Assembly: GCA_011317545.1 (NCBI GenBank)
Contig: WUJK01000002.1
Coordinates: forward strand, 620,001 to 684,000
Length of the DNA stretch: 64,000 bases
Source: Coniella vitis
Taxonomy: Eukaryota > Ascomycota > Sordariomycetes > Diaporthales > Schizoparmaceae
Direction of reading: 5' to 3'
Shown here piece by piece: positions 1-13,202 of the stretch (its first letter is position 1; every line of letters starts with the position of its first letter). Made by a program: the position numbers and the translations under genes. The notes under the pieces were generated by a model. That model had not been told where the DNA came from. It saw nothing but the letters and a program-made list of their open reading frames with translations, and made no database searches.

Positions 1-355
1 GAAGCCCGAGGTCGGGCCGTGATATGCGTATTCACTCACACACTCACACTCTCACACATATACATATATATATATATATATACTCACACACTTGTACATG
101 TAATCTAGCTACCCAGAACTCTTTTGATAATAAACTAAAGGGGCACATGACTCTCTGAGAATACTACCATCTCATCAAGTCACAACCACGCTCATATCTC
201 TCTCTCTCAACTCAACTCACACCTCAATACAACGGGGCGCGTGTGAGCACAATTGCAGAGAAGAAAAAAGAAAAGAACAAACTTGAGCCAAAAACACACA
301 ACCCATATCAGGATTAAACCACCGGTTCCCCCACCCACCCTTCTTCCTAGCAACC
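1..355. other. Upstream region of the first gene
   Basis: No coding frame is recognisable here. The stretch holds an (AT)9 tract at 64-82 and a CT-rich run near 195-210. It ends in a purine-rich leader just before the monooxygenase start. It most likely serves as the promoter and 5' leader of the gene at 356. Confidence 0.5.
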
Positions 356-2208
356 ATGGCGCAAGAAACCACACCCAAACAGCAAATCCTGCTCAACGCC
401 TTCGACATGTGCACGATCGGCCACCTCTCCCCAGGCCAATGGAAGGTAAGTAGGTGAATAAATCAATAACAATGAAAAACAGCCCCTCCTCCTCCTTCCA
501 AAAAAAGAGAGAAAAAAAATAAATAACCCCCTAAACCCGTTTTACTTAGAACCCAGTCGACAAATCCACCACTAAACGCACCCTCGACTACTGGATCGAG
601 CTCGCAAAGCTGCTCGAGCGCGGCGGCATCAATGCCCTCTTCCTCGCGGACACGTACGGTGGCTATGACACGTACGAAGGGTCGCTGGATAACTGTATTC
701 GGCGCGCGGCGCAATGGCCCATGACGGATCCGACGATTGTGAGTTTCAATGTTGTATATATATATGAGAGAAGGAAATAGTTTCTCAGTCCCTATTGCCA
801 ACCCACCCCTTCACCTCCATCCACCTCTCCCCCTCACAAAAAGAAAAAAAGAAACAAAAAAGAAAATGAGTCGAAAGAACAAACAGTACTTACTTACCCC
901 ATAACTGACCCCCATCACCAGCCCATCTCCGCAATGGCAGCCGTCACCAAACACCTCGCCTTTGGCATCACCGCCTCCACATCCTTTGAGCCGCCTTTCC
1001 TCCTCGCCAAGCGCTTCTCCACGCTGGACCACTTTACCCGCGGGCGCATCGGCTGGAACATTGTCACGGGCTGGAAAAAGACGGCCTTCAAGGCAATCGG
1101 ACTCGAGAGTCCCGTCGACCACGACGAGCGCTATCGCCAGGCGGATGAGTATCTGCGGGTCTTGTACAAGTGAGACACACCTCATCCTGCGTCCAAGGCC
1201 CCCCCGCCCCCAAAAGAAATCCTCCAAATGTACAAAATCACACCCAACATTGCACAACTAACCAAAATAATCAGACTCTGGGAAGCTTCCTGGGCCCCCG
1301 ACGCAATCATCGCCGACCCCGCCACAGACACCTACTTTGACCCTTCCAAGATCCGCACCATCCACCACAACGGCCCCTACCACCACCTCTCGACACGCCA
1401 CATTGTCGACCCTTCCCCGCAACGCACGCCTTTCCTCTTCCAAGCGGGCACATCGCCCGCAGGGTCCCACTTCGCCGCCACCCACGCCGAAGCCATCTTT
1501 GTCACCTCGCACGCGGCCTCGGTGCTGCGGCCCAAGGTCGCCGCGATCCGCGCCCTCGCAGCGCGTCAAGGCCGCGACCCGCGCTCGCTCAAGTTCTTCG
1601 CCACCTTCACGCCCATCGTGGCCGCGACAGACGAGGAGGCGCACGCCAAGCACGCGGAGCTCAAGAAGCACGCGTCCGTGGTGGGCGGCTTGGTGCTGTT
1701 TAGCGGGTGGACGGGCATTGATATCTCGCGCATCCCGCTTGACCAGGAGCTGACCGCGGCGGACTCGCTCGAGGCGCACAAGGTGCGGAGCATCTTGGAG
1801 AACTTTACGACGCCCAGCGAGGAGGTGCCGCGGTGGACGCCGCGCATTGTGGCCGAAAAGGCGTGTATTGGCGGGCTGGGACCCGTCGCGGTTGGGAGTG
1901 CGCAGACGGTGGCGGATGCAATGGAGGCCTTCTGGCGCGAGGCCGATGTGGATGGGTTTAATATCTCGTATGTGACGACGCCTGGGACCTTTGAGGAAGT
2001 GGTGGATCTGCTGGTGCCTGAGTTGAGGAGGCGTGGGCTGTATCCTGATTTGCCTGCGGATGGCGACGAGCCACTGACTGCGCGGGAGAAGGTCTATGGG
2101 AAGGGACAGAGCGGGCTACGGAGTGATCATGTTGGCAGCAGCTACAAGTATGATGTATATCAGGAGGAGGATCCTGTGGACGATACGATGGGGGACATCA
2201 GTGCTTGA
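356..2208 (+). CDS. FMN-dependent monooxygenase, NtaA/SnaA/DszA (bacterial luciferase-like) family
   Basis: Four exons fit: 356-445, 550-738, 922-1169 and 1275-2208, giving 486 residues. All junctions are GT-AG and keep frame; the third joins Leu-Tyr to Lys-Leu-Trp-Glu. The start is the first ATG of the frame, in a good context (CAACCATGG). Visible hallmarks are the N-terminal NAFDM and HLSPGQW blocks, an FLADTYGGYD segment, the GRIGWNIVTGW block near residue 140, the FQAGTSPAG segment and AAxHAEAIF. This layout matches the nitrilotriacetate/dibenzothiophene monooxygenase group, which uses FMNH2 from a partner reductase to oxidise small N- or S-containing compounds. Length is normal for the family (about 450-490). 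The substrate cannot be read from the sequence. No reductase gene is seen nearby, but the window edge is close. The protein should be cytosolic; no signal peptide is seen. Confidence 0.9.
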
Positions 2209-5200
2209 TGGGATGGTGGGATGACTACCTCTGAAGAGCCGCCTGCTGGCTTGGTTGCTGAGCTCTTTGTTTTCACTTGGTCAGACTTTGCTGGCCACTG
2301 CTTGAACACATCTTCGACTCGCTGTCTTGGAACCTGGACAAACTCGTACAGTATAGTGGTGTTTCCGGGGAGCGAGGCAATCTGGAGCCTCAAAAGACGG
2401 CCTGGCATGGCTTCTCAGGTACACAAACAGGCACAAGTGGCCCACATTCTGGATCTTCCCAAGGATGCATCTGCCGACGCGTCTGGAACCCTGCACCGAC
2501 AGGAATTCTCCGCGCGCGGTCAGATCTGGACTCTTTGGTTTGTGCAAACGTACCTCCAGATTGGACCTTGGACGCGTATAAAAACACATGATTGGTAAGA
2601 TCGAATATCCCAGGCCTCGGGCCCGTGTGTTCACGTTGCATAGCTGCTGGGAGGAGTCGCTGGAGGAAGCCCGCTTATTCCCCAGCTCAGGGCCGAAGCA
2701 ACGTCAGTGGAGCAGACACAGCTGGGATGCTCTTCATGGTGTCGACGACATCATGCGCCCATGCTCCGCCGCCTTGTAAGTTGCGCCGTTAGTCGTCAAA
2801 GCATGCGCCACAAAAAGAAGAATCCGTGGTGTGTGCTCTCTTGTATGACCTCCACAATGGCATCAGTTTGACGTGTGCAAGACAGACTTGCTTGCCACTT
2901 TCTTGTAAGTTGCACCGGTCGCCCGGAACTGTTTTTGTGGACTCCCTCTGCTATTCTGCCCCGAAATCTGATCGGTTCCCGGGCCCGGTAGGATAGCAAC
3001 ATCTGAATTTGATCATGATCTCTCTGACTTGCCAGCCAGCACTGCGAGTTGGTCACTAGCAATTATGCTGATGCGGCCCTGGGTAAGTACGTAGCACTGA
3101 TATCCTGGTACATCGAGCTTTGCCGATCTTTAGGGACGATTGACTTTAAGCCCCCCCCCCCTTTTAAAAGAAAAAAAAAAGAATTGACTTTTGGGGGGTT
3201 GCCTCTTTACTTCTAGACCCAACGGTTCAGACCAGCCTAGACGAGGGCGTAAGGCTATAAGGTTAGAACCGCAAAGCGTGTGTTTGACACTAGAGAGCTA
3301 CCCGAGTGCTCTCGAGGTAGTAAACAAAGTTGAGAGAGGCAGCTAGAGTCAAGGTACGGCTGTGTCCAACGGTCGGATACCAGCAGTAAGCAAGAAAATC
3401 CGACCGGGCTCCGGTTGGAGGGGCCTGCATTCTAGCAATGAAAACCTTGATGCCCGGCAGCATGTACTGCTTGGCAGCCTTACGACGTCTGATTGGGTGG
3501 CCTGTCTCTGCTGGGCGGATTGTGTTTTGGTGCCAGAATCTCTTGTCCCTGAGTCCTATGTATGCGCAGCCGCCACCCCCTGAGTAGGGAGTATGTGCAC
3601 ATACTATGTAATATAGTGAGATGCAGCCGGCCAAGATTGCAGGTAGTGCTTGCCACGTATAATTGGATGAGACGGTTCATGGGTCTGGTGAGTAGTTCCA
3701 GCAGTAGGAGATTGGCGATTTGCAAACTGTGCAGCATGGTGTCCGCGTACACAAGTCAGAAATGATTCTCGGGTTGCAGGAAATCCAAAAGCACCGCCAG
3801 CCAGCGATCCGGGAGGAAAACTGGGCCGCCATGTCATAGCTGAGTAAATTAGATTTCCCGTGAAACAAACCGTTCGTTGTGTAGGGCACGGCTCGGCGCA
3901 GTTTTCGTCAGACTGACCATGGCCCTACCTTGTCGCGGTCCTAATTGCCGAGCACACCGATTCAGTGTTGACGTTCTAGACATTTGGCATGATCTAGATG
4001 CTGGAAGAACAATGGCTAGACTGTCAAACTCTGGCGTGAACGAGTAAGCCGCGCTCGCGTATACTCACACGCAGCACAGGCCGTGTACAGCCTCAGAGCA
4101 GACGTGACCAAAGGAGGAGCAAGAAATTCAGCGTTTCCACTCCGATATAGTTCGCGCACTTTGCTGCTCCACTCCATGTATGGAGTATCAGGGTCGGAGA
4201 AGTCCCACTGCCCAGTTCCACACGGCTGCAGGCCCTCATGCCCCATAATCATTTTTTTTTTTGCGATGATGTGCAGCTGATGGGCCTCAATTTGGTAGGC
4301 TCGGTGGACCTGCGTTCTGCTGGGGGTCCTCTTTTTTTGGCGAAACCCAGTTGCGTCATTGAGCCAGTCTGCCAGCGAAGCAGCCAGGCTAAACCGCGGC
4401 TTTCGTCATGGTACGGCAGCTTCGCAAGACGAGCGACTGACGGCCGTTTGAGACCGCGATTGTGCAGCGTGGGACCACTGGGGAAAAGTCTGACATATTG
4501 GTATGGTATGGCTTGAAAGCGTGCGAGATACGGAATTGTTGTGTTGCGTGTCGTGCCGTGCGTCGTGCGTCGTTTGATTGAATAATAGAGTTTGAGGGTC
4601 TAGAAGCACATGCGATAGAGCCGAGCGTGCCCCAACTATAGAACAGCCCATTATCAGCGAATTACCGCAAGGTCATATTTGCACAGAGCCATAGGCGTTT
4701 TCCGAAACTGGTCGTTTGTCCCCGCACGGCCCAGCGAGGGGCTTGGGAAGAACCGCTCGACGGAGCAGATCATCTTCTGTGTCGGGCGATCCTTGATCGC
4801 TTGTCACACAGTATCCTGCACACCGTGATGGATATCGCATACCACACGCTGACCGAGGTGAGCACCGCCAGTGGAGCAGCTGGGCCCAAGGTGAGCCGGC
4901 CGTAGGGTTTGCGGGCTATTCTTTCGAGAGAAGACGCGGAAGCGTGGGATTCGAGGATTGCGCGTGCTGCGCGGGTCTGCGTCTCACACGCTGCACATGA
5001 GCGCGGGCTGCACATGAGCGCGGGCTGCACACGAGGCGGCCCCAGAGGATGGAGACCGATGCTATGATTGGAACAAAGGAAGCATTGGTGGTGGTGCAAA
5101 ACGACGCCCACACAACGCCAGAGGCAAGAATGAGTGTGTCAGAGGCAACTGGAAATTTCAGGGGCGCAGCAGACACTACGCTCGTAGTTCTCTCCGCTCG

Positions 5201-7031
5201 ATGTGCATAGTAGGGCTGCCATAGCAAAAAGCCCCAATGAGCTGTCAAGTTTCAGGGACCGGGCGACATGTTGAAACATGGGCAAGGTTGCTCCCTGCCC
5301 GATTGGGATGGGCTAGGGAGCTGTTTTTGGGAGGTGCGAGAAGTTTTAGGCGGGGAAGCCCTGCAGTAAGACGGCTGTACCCCTTCGTCCGCAGGTACTT
5401 TGCTACGTGCTGTACATGCTATGTATAAGTAGTATGGTGCAAGTACAGAAGTACGACACCCATGGAATACATAGTATATCGAGCGAGCGGCATGTGGCAG
5501 GTGCCAGGTGGCGGGTTGGGGTGGCTGCGGGAGTGCGGGAATCCTCCAGTCTGCCCAATGTACCTTGCAGCGTGCAAGTGCCACAGCATATTCGCCATAC
5601 TGCAGGTCCGCCCGGCAGGCCCGGCAAAGTTACCACACACACACACGCACACCTACATAGTACACCTCATCGTGGACTCCTGAGCTGGTAACAAGTCAAG
5701 AGCTTTGATAAAAGAAGGAAGAGAGAGGAAAAAGGAGCCCTTCCCGCCCGCAAGGCTTGCGTGGATGAAGACGCATGGGCGGCGTGGTTGGTGGCGCAAG
5801 AACCGCGTATCCTACACCCAGGTACACAGTACTTGTTGGCGCTGCGTACTTTACTGCTGGTAGGGCCTGGCGTCGCTATTTTCAAGCCCGCTGCAGGGGC
5901 CGGAGCACTGGCCGCCTCAGCGCACACAGTGAACAAAGATGGTACCCCACACGGCCAACTACTATGTACACTGGTCTGAGTTGATCCTGCCCCCGGCTCA
6001 AGAGCAGAGTTGCGGTTCCGAGGGCTGCGGAAAGCAGGAGCTCCATCAAAAAAGAACATGGCGATCTAGATGGCGACTCGGCAATCTCTGCCAGCTTGCA
6101 CAAATGCACGCACGCTCCCGCACAGTCCCGCCCAGCGTCCCTTTCTTTCTGCCTCGTCTTCCTTCCCCTCCTCGCGACGAAGTGATCTCTGTGGACCTGG
6201 CTCTTGTTGTAGTTGCATTACCATTGAGTTGGTCCAGTGCTCGGCGGCGTTGACGATCTCTCCGATCTCTCTTGTTCGTATACGCGCAAACCCTCGTTTT
6301 CACCATTGGCGCATACACGATTACACCACTGCTCGGCCATGAATTAAGCGACCCAGACACTCGCTCGCACTCGCACACTCACACTTGTCACTCGCTCGAC
6401 ACGGCGACTACGCACCAGCCAACAGTCTTTTCTTTTCTTACTCCTGCTACCAGCACGCAGCTTTGTTCGAAAAGCAGCTTTCTGCATCGTTCGTCTTTTT
6501 GTACCAACCCACCAAGCCAACAGACTGGCGCGCTCCAGCAATCACTGCACACCAACAGCAACCACCATTTTTTTTATTCCTGTTCTCGATTTCTTCACCA
6601 AGCATCACTTCGCTGGCTGGTCCCACTGCCAATCCAGCATACAACTATACCCTTATCCCTTGCTCGACGCATTGTCGATCGGTCACAAGCAAAGACAAAC
6701 AGAGACAACGGCGCTGCTGGATCTAGCCCCCGATTCTTCTTCTTTTCTACAACAAACATATTACTTACCACCTGGTGAGAAACGGGCTCTTGCCTCTTCT
6801 CCCACTGTCCACACCCTCTGAACGCCCCGGCACACGTTGCTTGTTGAGGCCAATTTCGCCGCTGCAGCCCGGATTCCAGCCTTGTCTCACATTGATTCGG
6901 CTCACTCGATCTCGTGAATGTCTTGAATTTATTCTTCCGACTGTTTCTTGTCCTTTTGTCCTATAAAACACCTTCGAGACAACTCGAAACCAGACCAAAG
7001 GGCGGCTCACAACTTGCAACTTCTCTGACGA
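2209..7031. other. Gene-poor intergenic region (4.8 kb)
   Basis: I find no convincing gene here; only short frames occur, on both strands, without family motifs. It holds a poly-C/poly-A patch near 3150-3180, a T-run at 4251-4262, a 17-bp tandem repeat at 4991-5041, a CA tract near 5633-5652 and several CATAGTA-type heptamers (3602, 5470, 5656, 5960). From about 6100 to 7030 the plus strand is pyrimidine-rich, as expected for the promoter and long leader of the downstream channel gene. Confidence 0.5.
4991..5041. repeat. 17-bp tandem repeat, three copies
   Basis: The unit CTGCACATGAGCGCGGG occurs twice perfectly (4991-5007 and 5008-5024). A degenerate third copy follows at 5025-5041. It lies in gene-free DNA and looks like a small minisatellite. 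Confidence 0.85.
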
Positions 7032-10000
7032 ATGCCTCTCTCACCCCAACCCGACACGATGGGTTTCCTCCCCATCAACAGGAGCACCAGCCGCCCCAGC
7101 GGCGAAACGGACATCCCATTGACCCAGGTCCCGACTGTTGGATCCACTGGCGCTCGACGATACAACCAGACCCTCGGCGAGATGTCGACCGTCTCATCTC
7201 ACGTTTCCGAGAAGAAGAGTGGCTTATTCCACCGAAAGTCGTCCAAGCATGAAGCCCCCGACAGCGGTGATGGCGGCGTCATTGGCCGCAGAAAGGCTGT
7301 CAAGACCCTCGAGGAGCAGGGCAGAAAGGGCACTTGGGGCGACGACATGGGCCTCAACGCAATGGGCCGGCTGTACAATAAGGTTGTGAATTTCTCGCCC
7401 ATCACCCGCTACTTGGTCTACGTCGCTCCCGTCGCGCTGCTTCTGGCTATCCCGCTCATCGTTCTCGGTGTCACTCACAATATTGAGAATGTCCGGGTCG
7501 GAGGTGCCACAGGCGAGAATGCGCCCAGGCTCTTTTACCTGTTCCTCTGGATCGAGGTCTCTTGGCTGTCCCTTTGGGGAGGCAAGATTGTCGCTATCCT
7601 GCTGCCAAGCGTCTTCATGTTCTTTTGCGGCGTCGTGTCTACCGGCACCCGCAAGTATGCCACCGTCATTCGAAACCTGGAAATGCCCATCTCGCTCTTG
7701 CTATGGGCATTGGCCTCCTGGCTCCTGTTCAAGTACAAATTCCCCGACGACAGCTACACGTGGGTCTACGTCATTGTTCGCATTCTCGGGTCGCTGTGGG
7801 TGTCGTCGTGCGTGCTACTCGGTGAAAAGTTCATTATCCAGCTCATCAGCATTTCATACCACCAGCGGTCATTTGCCAACCGGATTAGGGAGTCCAAGCG
7901 GGAAATCTACCTCCTGGGTATGATGTACGATGCCTCGAGAACTCTGTTCCCCATGTACTGTGAAGAGTTTGCCGAAGAGGACTATGTCATCAGCGACAGT
8001 ATCGAGGCCTTGCTCGTCGGCAACAAGAAGCGCCGCCGCAGAGGCCACAAGAAGTCAGGCTCGGTGACTCCAATCAACGCTATGAACCTGGTGGGCGGTG
8101 TCGGTCGCTTTGGCGACAAGATCACTTCTGTTTTTGGAAACATTGCTTCGGAAATCACTGGCAAGCAAATGTTCAACCCCAATTCTGCCCACTCTGTCGT
8201 CATTGAAGCTCTGGAAAAGGTCCGCAGCTCCGAGGCTCTCGCCCGCCGTATCTGGATGTCCTTTGTCGTTGAGGGCAAGGACTCGCTGTACCAAGAGGAT
8301 GTGATCGAGGTTCTGGGACCTGGACATCGCGAAGAGGCAGAAGAATGCTTCGAGGCCGTCGACGCGGATGAGAATGGCGACATCAGCTTGGACGAAATGG
8401 TCCGCAAAGTCGTCGAAATTGGCAAGGAGAGGAAGGCCATCAACAACAGCATGAAGGACATCGGACAAGCTCTGGGCGTCCTGGACTCGATTCTGCTGTT
8501 CATTGTTCTCCTGATTGTTGTCATCATCTTCCGTAAGTACACCAGTCGCTTCTTGGTGAGAACTGGTCCGTTAACATTTTTACTAGTCTCCTTTTTTCAG
8601 AGCAGCTTCGTCAGCACACTGTCCAGCGCAGGAACTGCCCTGATTTCTCTTTCGTTTGCCATTTCAACCACTTGCCAGGAATTCCTTGGATCGATCATCT
8701 TCCTATTTGTGAAGCACCCTTATGACGTCGGTGTGAGTAGTCCACTGCTATGGCGTACGAAATGCGCACCCGCAAGAACCTTGCTAACATTGTCGGATAG
8801 GACCGCGTCGACATCAATGGCGAGCGATTGATTGTGGAAAAGATTTCTCTTCTCTACACTATCTTCACCGACCTCAAGGAAATGCAAGTGACGCAAACCC
8901 CCAACATCGTTCTGAACAACCTGTGGATCGACAACTTGTCGCGATCCAAGGCCATGAAGGAAGTGATCGAGGTCAACATTTCATTCGACACTTCGTTTGA
9001 GGATGTTGAGCTCCTCCGTCTGGAGATGGAGCAGTTCGTCCGACACTCGGACAACAGCCGTGACTTCCAGCCTGACCTGGTCATTGGTGTTGGAGGCGTC
9101 GGAGATTGTGATAAGCTCACGCTCAGCCTGGCCATCAAGCACAAATCGAACTGGCACAACGAGGCGGTCCGCGCTACCCGCCGGTCCAAGTTCTTGTGTG
9201 CTCTGGCTCTGGCTCTCCGCAAGGTCCCCATATGCGGTCCCGGCGGTGGTGGTACTGCATTGGGCAGTTCCGACAACCCTACATATTCTGTCGCTGTTGA
9301 CGATGAATTTGCAAAGGCAGCTCGTACAAGCGCTGCTGACGCCGCCGATGCCGCCAGGATGGTGCCTCGAAAGACCACCAAGGCTTCCGCCAAGAAGCCA
9401 AGCGACGCGGCCTCTACTACGGGTGGCGAGGAGCCACTGCATCACATCAGCGAGGAGCAGGCCGTCGCTGAGCTTACGGCGCGACCTGTGCTCGTTGGTC
9501 TGGATTCGGAATATGGCTACAGTAGAGACCGCAGTATTGATAGGGGCATGAGCTCGCCTACCCTTCACTCCCGAGAGCCTTCTACAGAACGCAACGAAAA
9601 CATTGAGCAAATCCGCAGGAGCATACAGGATGACCTCCTCTCTCGCCACTCTACCCGAGGCCGCAGAAAGGCTGGCGAGACTGTTCCCGCAGCACCTCTA
9701 GGCCAGGGCCAGCCCGGCATTTCTCTCACAGAATATGACAGCCAGGGCAATGTCATCATTGGCGATAGCTCAAGCAGGACTTTCTCGTACGACGTGGTGA
9801 GCCAAGAGGATTCGCAGCCTAACAGCGTTCATGGCACGCCGTACATTCCCAGCCCGCGCATTGCCGAGGCTGCCCACGAGAGTTTTGTACCTTTCCAACT
9901 CCAAGGCGGACGTCTGGCGCAGAGCCCGCCCACAGTGATGCAGCAGCAGCCTTCTTCCCTGAGTCATGCTGGACGGGAACTGACGCCGACTAATGCGGCT

Positions 10001-10270
10001 ACGGGCAGCCCTATGCCAGCTACACTCGTGCCTGGCCAACCCACGGGACAGCCCACAGGACAGGCTAGCCACGACTACCTTTCGGCTGCGGCCGGGGGAA
10101 GCAGCGGCGGCAGCAGCAGCAGCAGCCATCCAACTTACCTGACACCCACAGCAGCCGCCTCAGCATCATCTCAACATCCACATGGCGCGCGGCCCAGGGG
10201 ACAAAGTGTCAGCAGCGTGGGAGAAGAAGAGCCTGTCGCGAGAGGGGCAAGGAAGCAGTATACCAAGTAG
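7032..10270 (+). CDS. Mechanosensitive ion channel (MscS family) with EF-hand, fungal Msy1/Msy2-like
   Basis: Three exons (7032-8532, 8587-8732, 8801-10270) give 1038 residues. Intron 1 is best read with acceptor TACTAG at 8581-8586, which restores the conserved IIF...SSFVSTL segment; intron 2 joins HPYDVG to DRVDING, an MscS-domain hallmark. Residues about 110-330 hold several hydrophobic membrane segments. A canonical EF-hand loop, DADENGDISLDE, starts at residue 444. The pore-helix/beta domain follows (STLSSAGTALISLSF, EFLGSIIFLFVKHPYDVG). The last 300 residues are low-complexity and rich in Ser, Gln and Pro. In fission yeast, Msy1/Msy2 are ER-membrane channels controlling Ca2+ and volume under hypo-osmotic shock. 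A second in-frame ATG at 7062 could be the real start. The leader is long and CT-rich. Confidence 0.93.
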
Positions 10271-10757
10271 AAGACAGCTACTGACCGTGTATCGTTATGC
10301 TGATTCTGGGGTATAAAGCCAACCATGGATAGGGAAACGATGGGAAATGGCAGGGGGCCGCGAAGAGATATATCAAAGATACAATGATACCATGGGGGCC
10401 TCTAGGCTGGTTTTGGGGTTGACCTGGTTTGGTCTGGTCTGGTCATCGGGAGGCAAAGATGAAATGCATACGTGGGCATCTATCTACCAATATCTGGATC
10501 AACGGAATGGATTGGGATTGTATACGGAGAAGAAGATGATATGATTCATCAGGATAATGTGTAACCAGCCATGTCCTATTTCGAATATATCTGCTTGATG
10601 GCAGATCTCTCTCTCCATATGTGCTTTTGATCGATTCTAGTGTTTGTCTGCATTCTTTGCTGTATTTGCGTAAGCTACGTTCTTGGCTTGGATGGACCGC
10701 AGGTTTCTTGCAATCATTTCACACTCTAGCCGTGAAACCCTTTGATACCCTCCCCTT
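10271..10757. other. Intergenic, between convergent 3' ends
   Basis: This stretch separates the 3' end of the channel gene from the 3' end of the dienelactone hydrolase gene on the opposite strand. I see no coding frame with family motifs; it presumably contains both 3' UTRs. Confidence 0.5.
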
Positions 10758-11966
10758 TTAGCAGACATGCTCTACCTCTTGAGGCTTTCCATCCTTCTCG
10801 CCCAAATCCAACTTGAGCGTGCGCCCAAATAGCTCGAGCAAGACCTCAAAGCACGCCTTGGTGATAGCCGGATCATAACGCCCTTTACTCAGCTCATCGC
10901 GGATGAAGGCGTGCTGGGCCCAGGCAAACTCATGCCAGCTAAAACAGACTCCGGCTTCGCGCATCTTGGCGCGGATGAGGTCTCGTCCGGCATCCGGGAC
11001 GTGGGTGTCCTTGATGCCAAAGATCATGGATACCTCGCCCTGCAGGTTGCGGAAGAGGTCAAGGGTGTGGGTGCTGTCTGGGGAAGGAGGGGTGGCGGAG
11101 GTGTTTGCGCCAGAGGGGTGCGGGCCGAGGGTGCGGGAGTGGACGTCTGTTGCGAAGTAGCAGACTGTTGCTGTTATACGGGGGTCGAGCTGGACAGGAG
11201 TCATTAGCGGGTTGATCGGTGCTCCTGCGCGCAAATGCTGCTGAGAAGCTGGGTGAGGGGGGGATGAAGCTGAGCTTACTGCGGCTCTGAGGGCGAGGTG
11301 GCCGCCGAGACACATCCCCGTGGCACCAATCCGGCCTGTGCAGGTGGGCAGAGTGAGGAGGTAGTCGACGGTCTTGTACGAGTCTTGGTCGTACGATTCG
11401 AGGGTCTACGCAGTACGTCTTGCGGTGGTCAGAAACAACCCACACAATGCAGAAGGAAAGCAGTAGGTATGTACAGCTCACGACATTCGACAGACCTTCT
11501 TCACCTTCCATTCGTTTCCCTGGTCGGTGCCCGGCACATCATAGGCCAGCGGCTCGGGACCGGTGAAGTCATGGTAGGAGCTGGGGGCGGCGACAATGTA
11601 GCCTTGGCCAGCAATCTGGCGAGCGAAGCGGGCGACGGGGCCGGTGACTTGGTAGATTTCCGAGAAGAGGACGACGCCGGGGAAGCGGCTGAGGGGGGCG
11701 ATGGGTGCGTGTTAGCTTTGTTGGATTTTACTGCAAGTAAGCGAGGGCTGGCTGTAGAACGGTGGCTGTTCTTTGTCCTTTTTGGAGGCTTCTGGACGGG
11801 GAATGGAGGCTGTTCTGATGAGAAGGAGACTGAGGTTGCTCAGGGGCAGGCAGTCTTACGCATTCGGGTAGCCTGGGATGGTTGGGTGGAAGACAAAGAT
11901 CCTCATGGGACTGTCAACGCCATTTACGGTGGTGGTGACATCGGCGTGGAATTCTTTGATGAGCAT
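10758..11966 (-). CDS. Dienelactone hydrolase family protein
   Basis: Four minus-strand exons (11860-11966, 11496-11688, 11280-11405, 10758-11189) give 285 residues. Three introns have standard donors; the one after Val-Lys-Lys uses GTCTGT, chosen because it preserves the expected spacing to the following TLESYDQDS segment. The alpha/beta-hydrolase nucleophile is Cys132 in GATGMCLGGHLA, as in dienelactone hydrolases, where Cys replaces Ser. The likely acid and base are Asp203 (GIKDTHVP) and His235 (WAQHAF). Upstream landmarks are VVLFSEIYQVTGPVARFAR and AAPSSYHDF. The founding enzyme opens dienelactones in aromatic degradation. Fungal relatives of this subgroup are mostly uncharacterised, so the substrate is open. 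It should be cytosolic. It runs convergent to the channel gene and divergent from the PARP-E2 gene. Confidence 0.9.
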
Positions 11967-13202
11967 GGTGAAAGAATGGCAGGGTCAGGGCAGCCAGTGA
12001 GTTATTGGGTGCGTGAATGGAAAGGGGCGGTGGTGGCTGTTAGAAGATTGATGAGTGAGTTTTGGTTGGTTTCAGAGGGATGCTGGTGCCATACTTTCAG
12101 CTTGCAGCTTGCAGCTTGCAGCTTCCCTCTGACATGTCGTTGCATTTCTGCCCCGCGGTGGGGCCCAGCCTGCGGTTGCAGGGGTCCTGGGGGCGGGTAT
12201 ACGGTGCAGGGATCTAAAGTGGGCGGGGCAGTCACGTAGCTGCTGTTATACTATAGTAGTATTCACGCGCCATCTCGTGATAGTATTACCATCTTAGGCA
12301 TCCATCTACTCTGCCTTCCAGATCGGTGGTTGCCTCGCCAACTGCTGGAGCAAATATGTACTTAGTAGGTACAGCACCCCAGTACCCGGCTGGGTACACA
12401 GGTACATACCATCGTCGCAGATCTCGGACTGCGAAGAGTAGGCTGCAGCTTGTGACTCTGGGTCTTGACTTGGTGCCAGTGGCAGCTATGCGCCCACTCA
12501 CCTTGTCGTCGTGGTGTCTCCACCAAACCTCACTTGGCTATACCTGCTCGCTCTCTTTCTTTCTCTCCCTCCCAACCTTTCCATTCTCATCAACTATCCT
12601 GGCATCTGCCTGCCCTACTCCTCCTGCCGCACCCTTTCGCGCAAAGCATATGCTTTTCGCCAGCCAGACTGAAAGGCCTCGAGCTCCGGTCTCCACCGTC
12701 GACCTTGCTTCTTTTCAGTATTGCCATCTGCTTCGACGCTTTCTCACCAATGTTCTCATCTTCCCCTCTGTGTAAAGCCAGGCAGGGCCAGGCAAATGTT
12801 TCAGCTTACTGTTCGACATATCAGATCTCCCTCGCTTTCGCCGACAACGTCTGGTCCGTTTCTGCACATAAATATGCTTCGAGATAGAGCTTCAAATACC
12901 ACCTTCCAACCAAGGTCTGTCTCTCTCCAGCCATGTCCATCATCAGCTCTTGCAACTTTTCTCTTTTGACAAGCTCTACCAGCAGACTGCGCGAGGTCAG
13001 CTTACCATCCATCCACTCCTCCTCAACAACGCCATTACCTGCCTCAATGTCACAAGTCTTAGGTTGCAAGCAATACTGACTGGTCTTCTTGCTAGTTCCC
13101 TCACGGCAGGCAATTCGCTCCCATACACAGGCACACACATACAGAGAGAGAGAAGACACAGGAGAGAGAGGAGAAAGATAACAAGGCAACAAGAAATCAG
13201 CC
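11967..13202. other. Divergent promoter region between hydrolase and PARP-E2 genes
   Basis: No gene is recognised. A CTTGCAG heptamer is repeated about three and a half times near 12097-12123. A perfect small inverted repeat (GTACCC-GGCT-GGGTAC) sits at 12382-12397. From about 12500 onward the plus strand is CT-rich, as in leaders of other genes here, and a GA-rich run (13141-13190) precedes the start at 13203. Confidence 0.5.

Noticed and set aside
11298..12239. 313-codon plus-strand frame
   Set aside because: It lies antisense to the dienelactone hydrolase exons, whose motifs and splice sites are convincing; its own sequence shows no domain.
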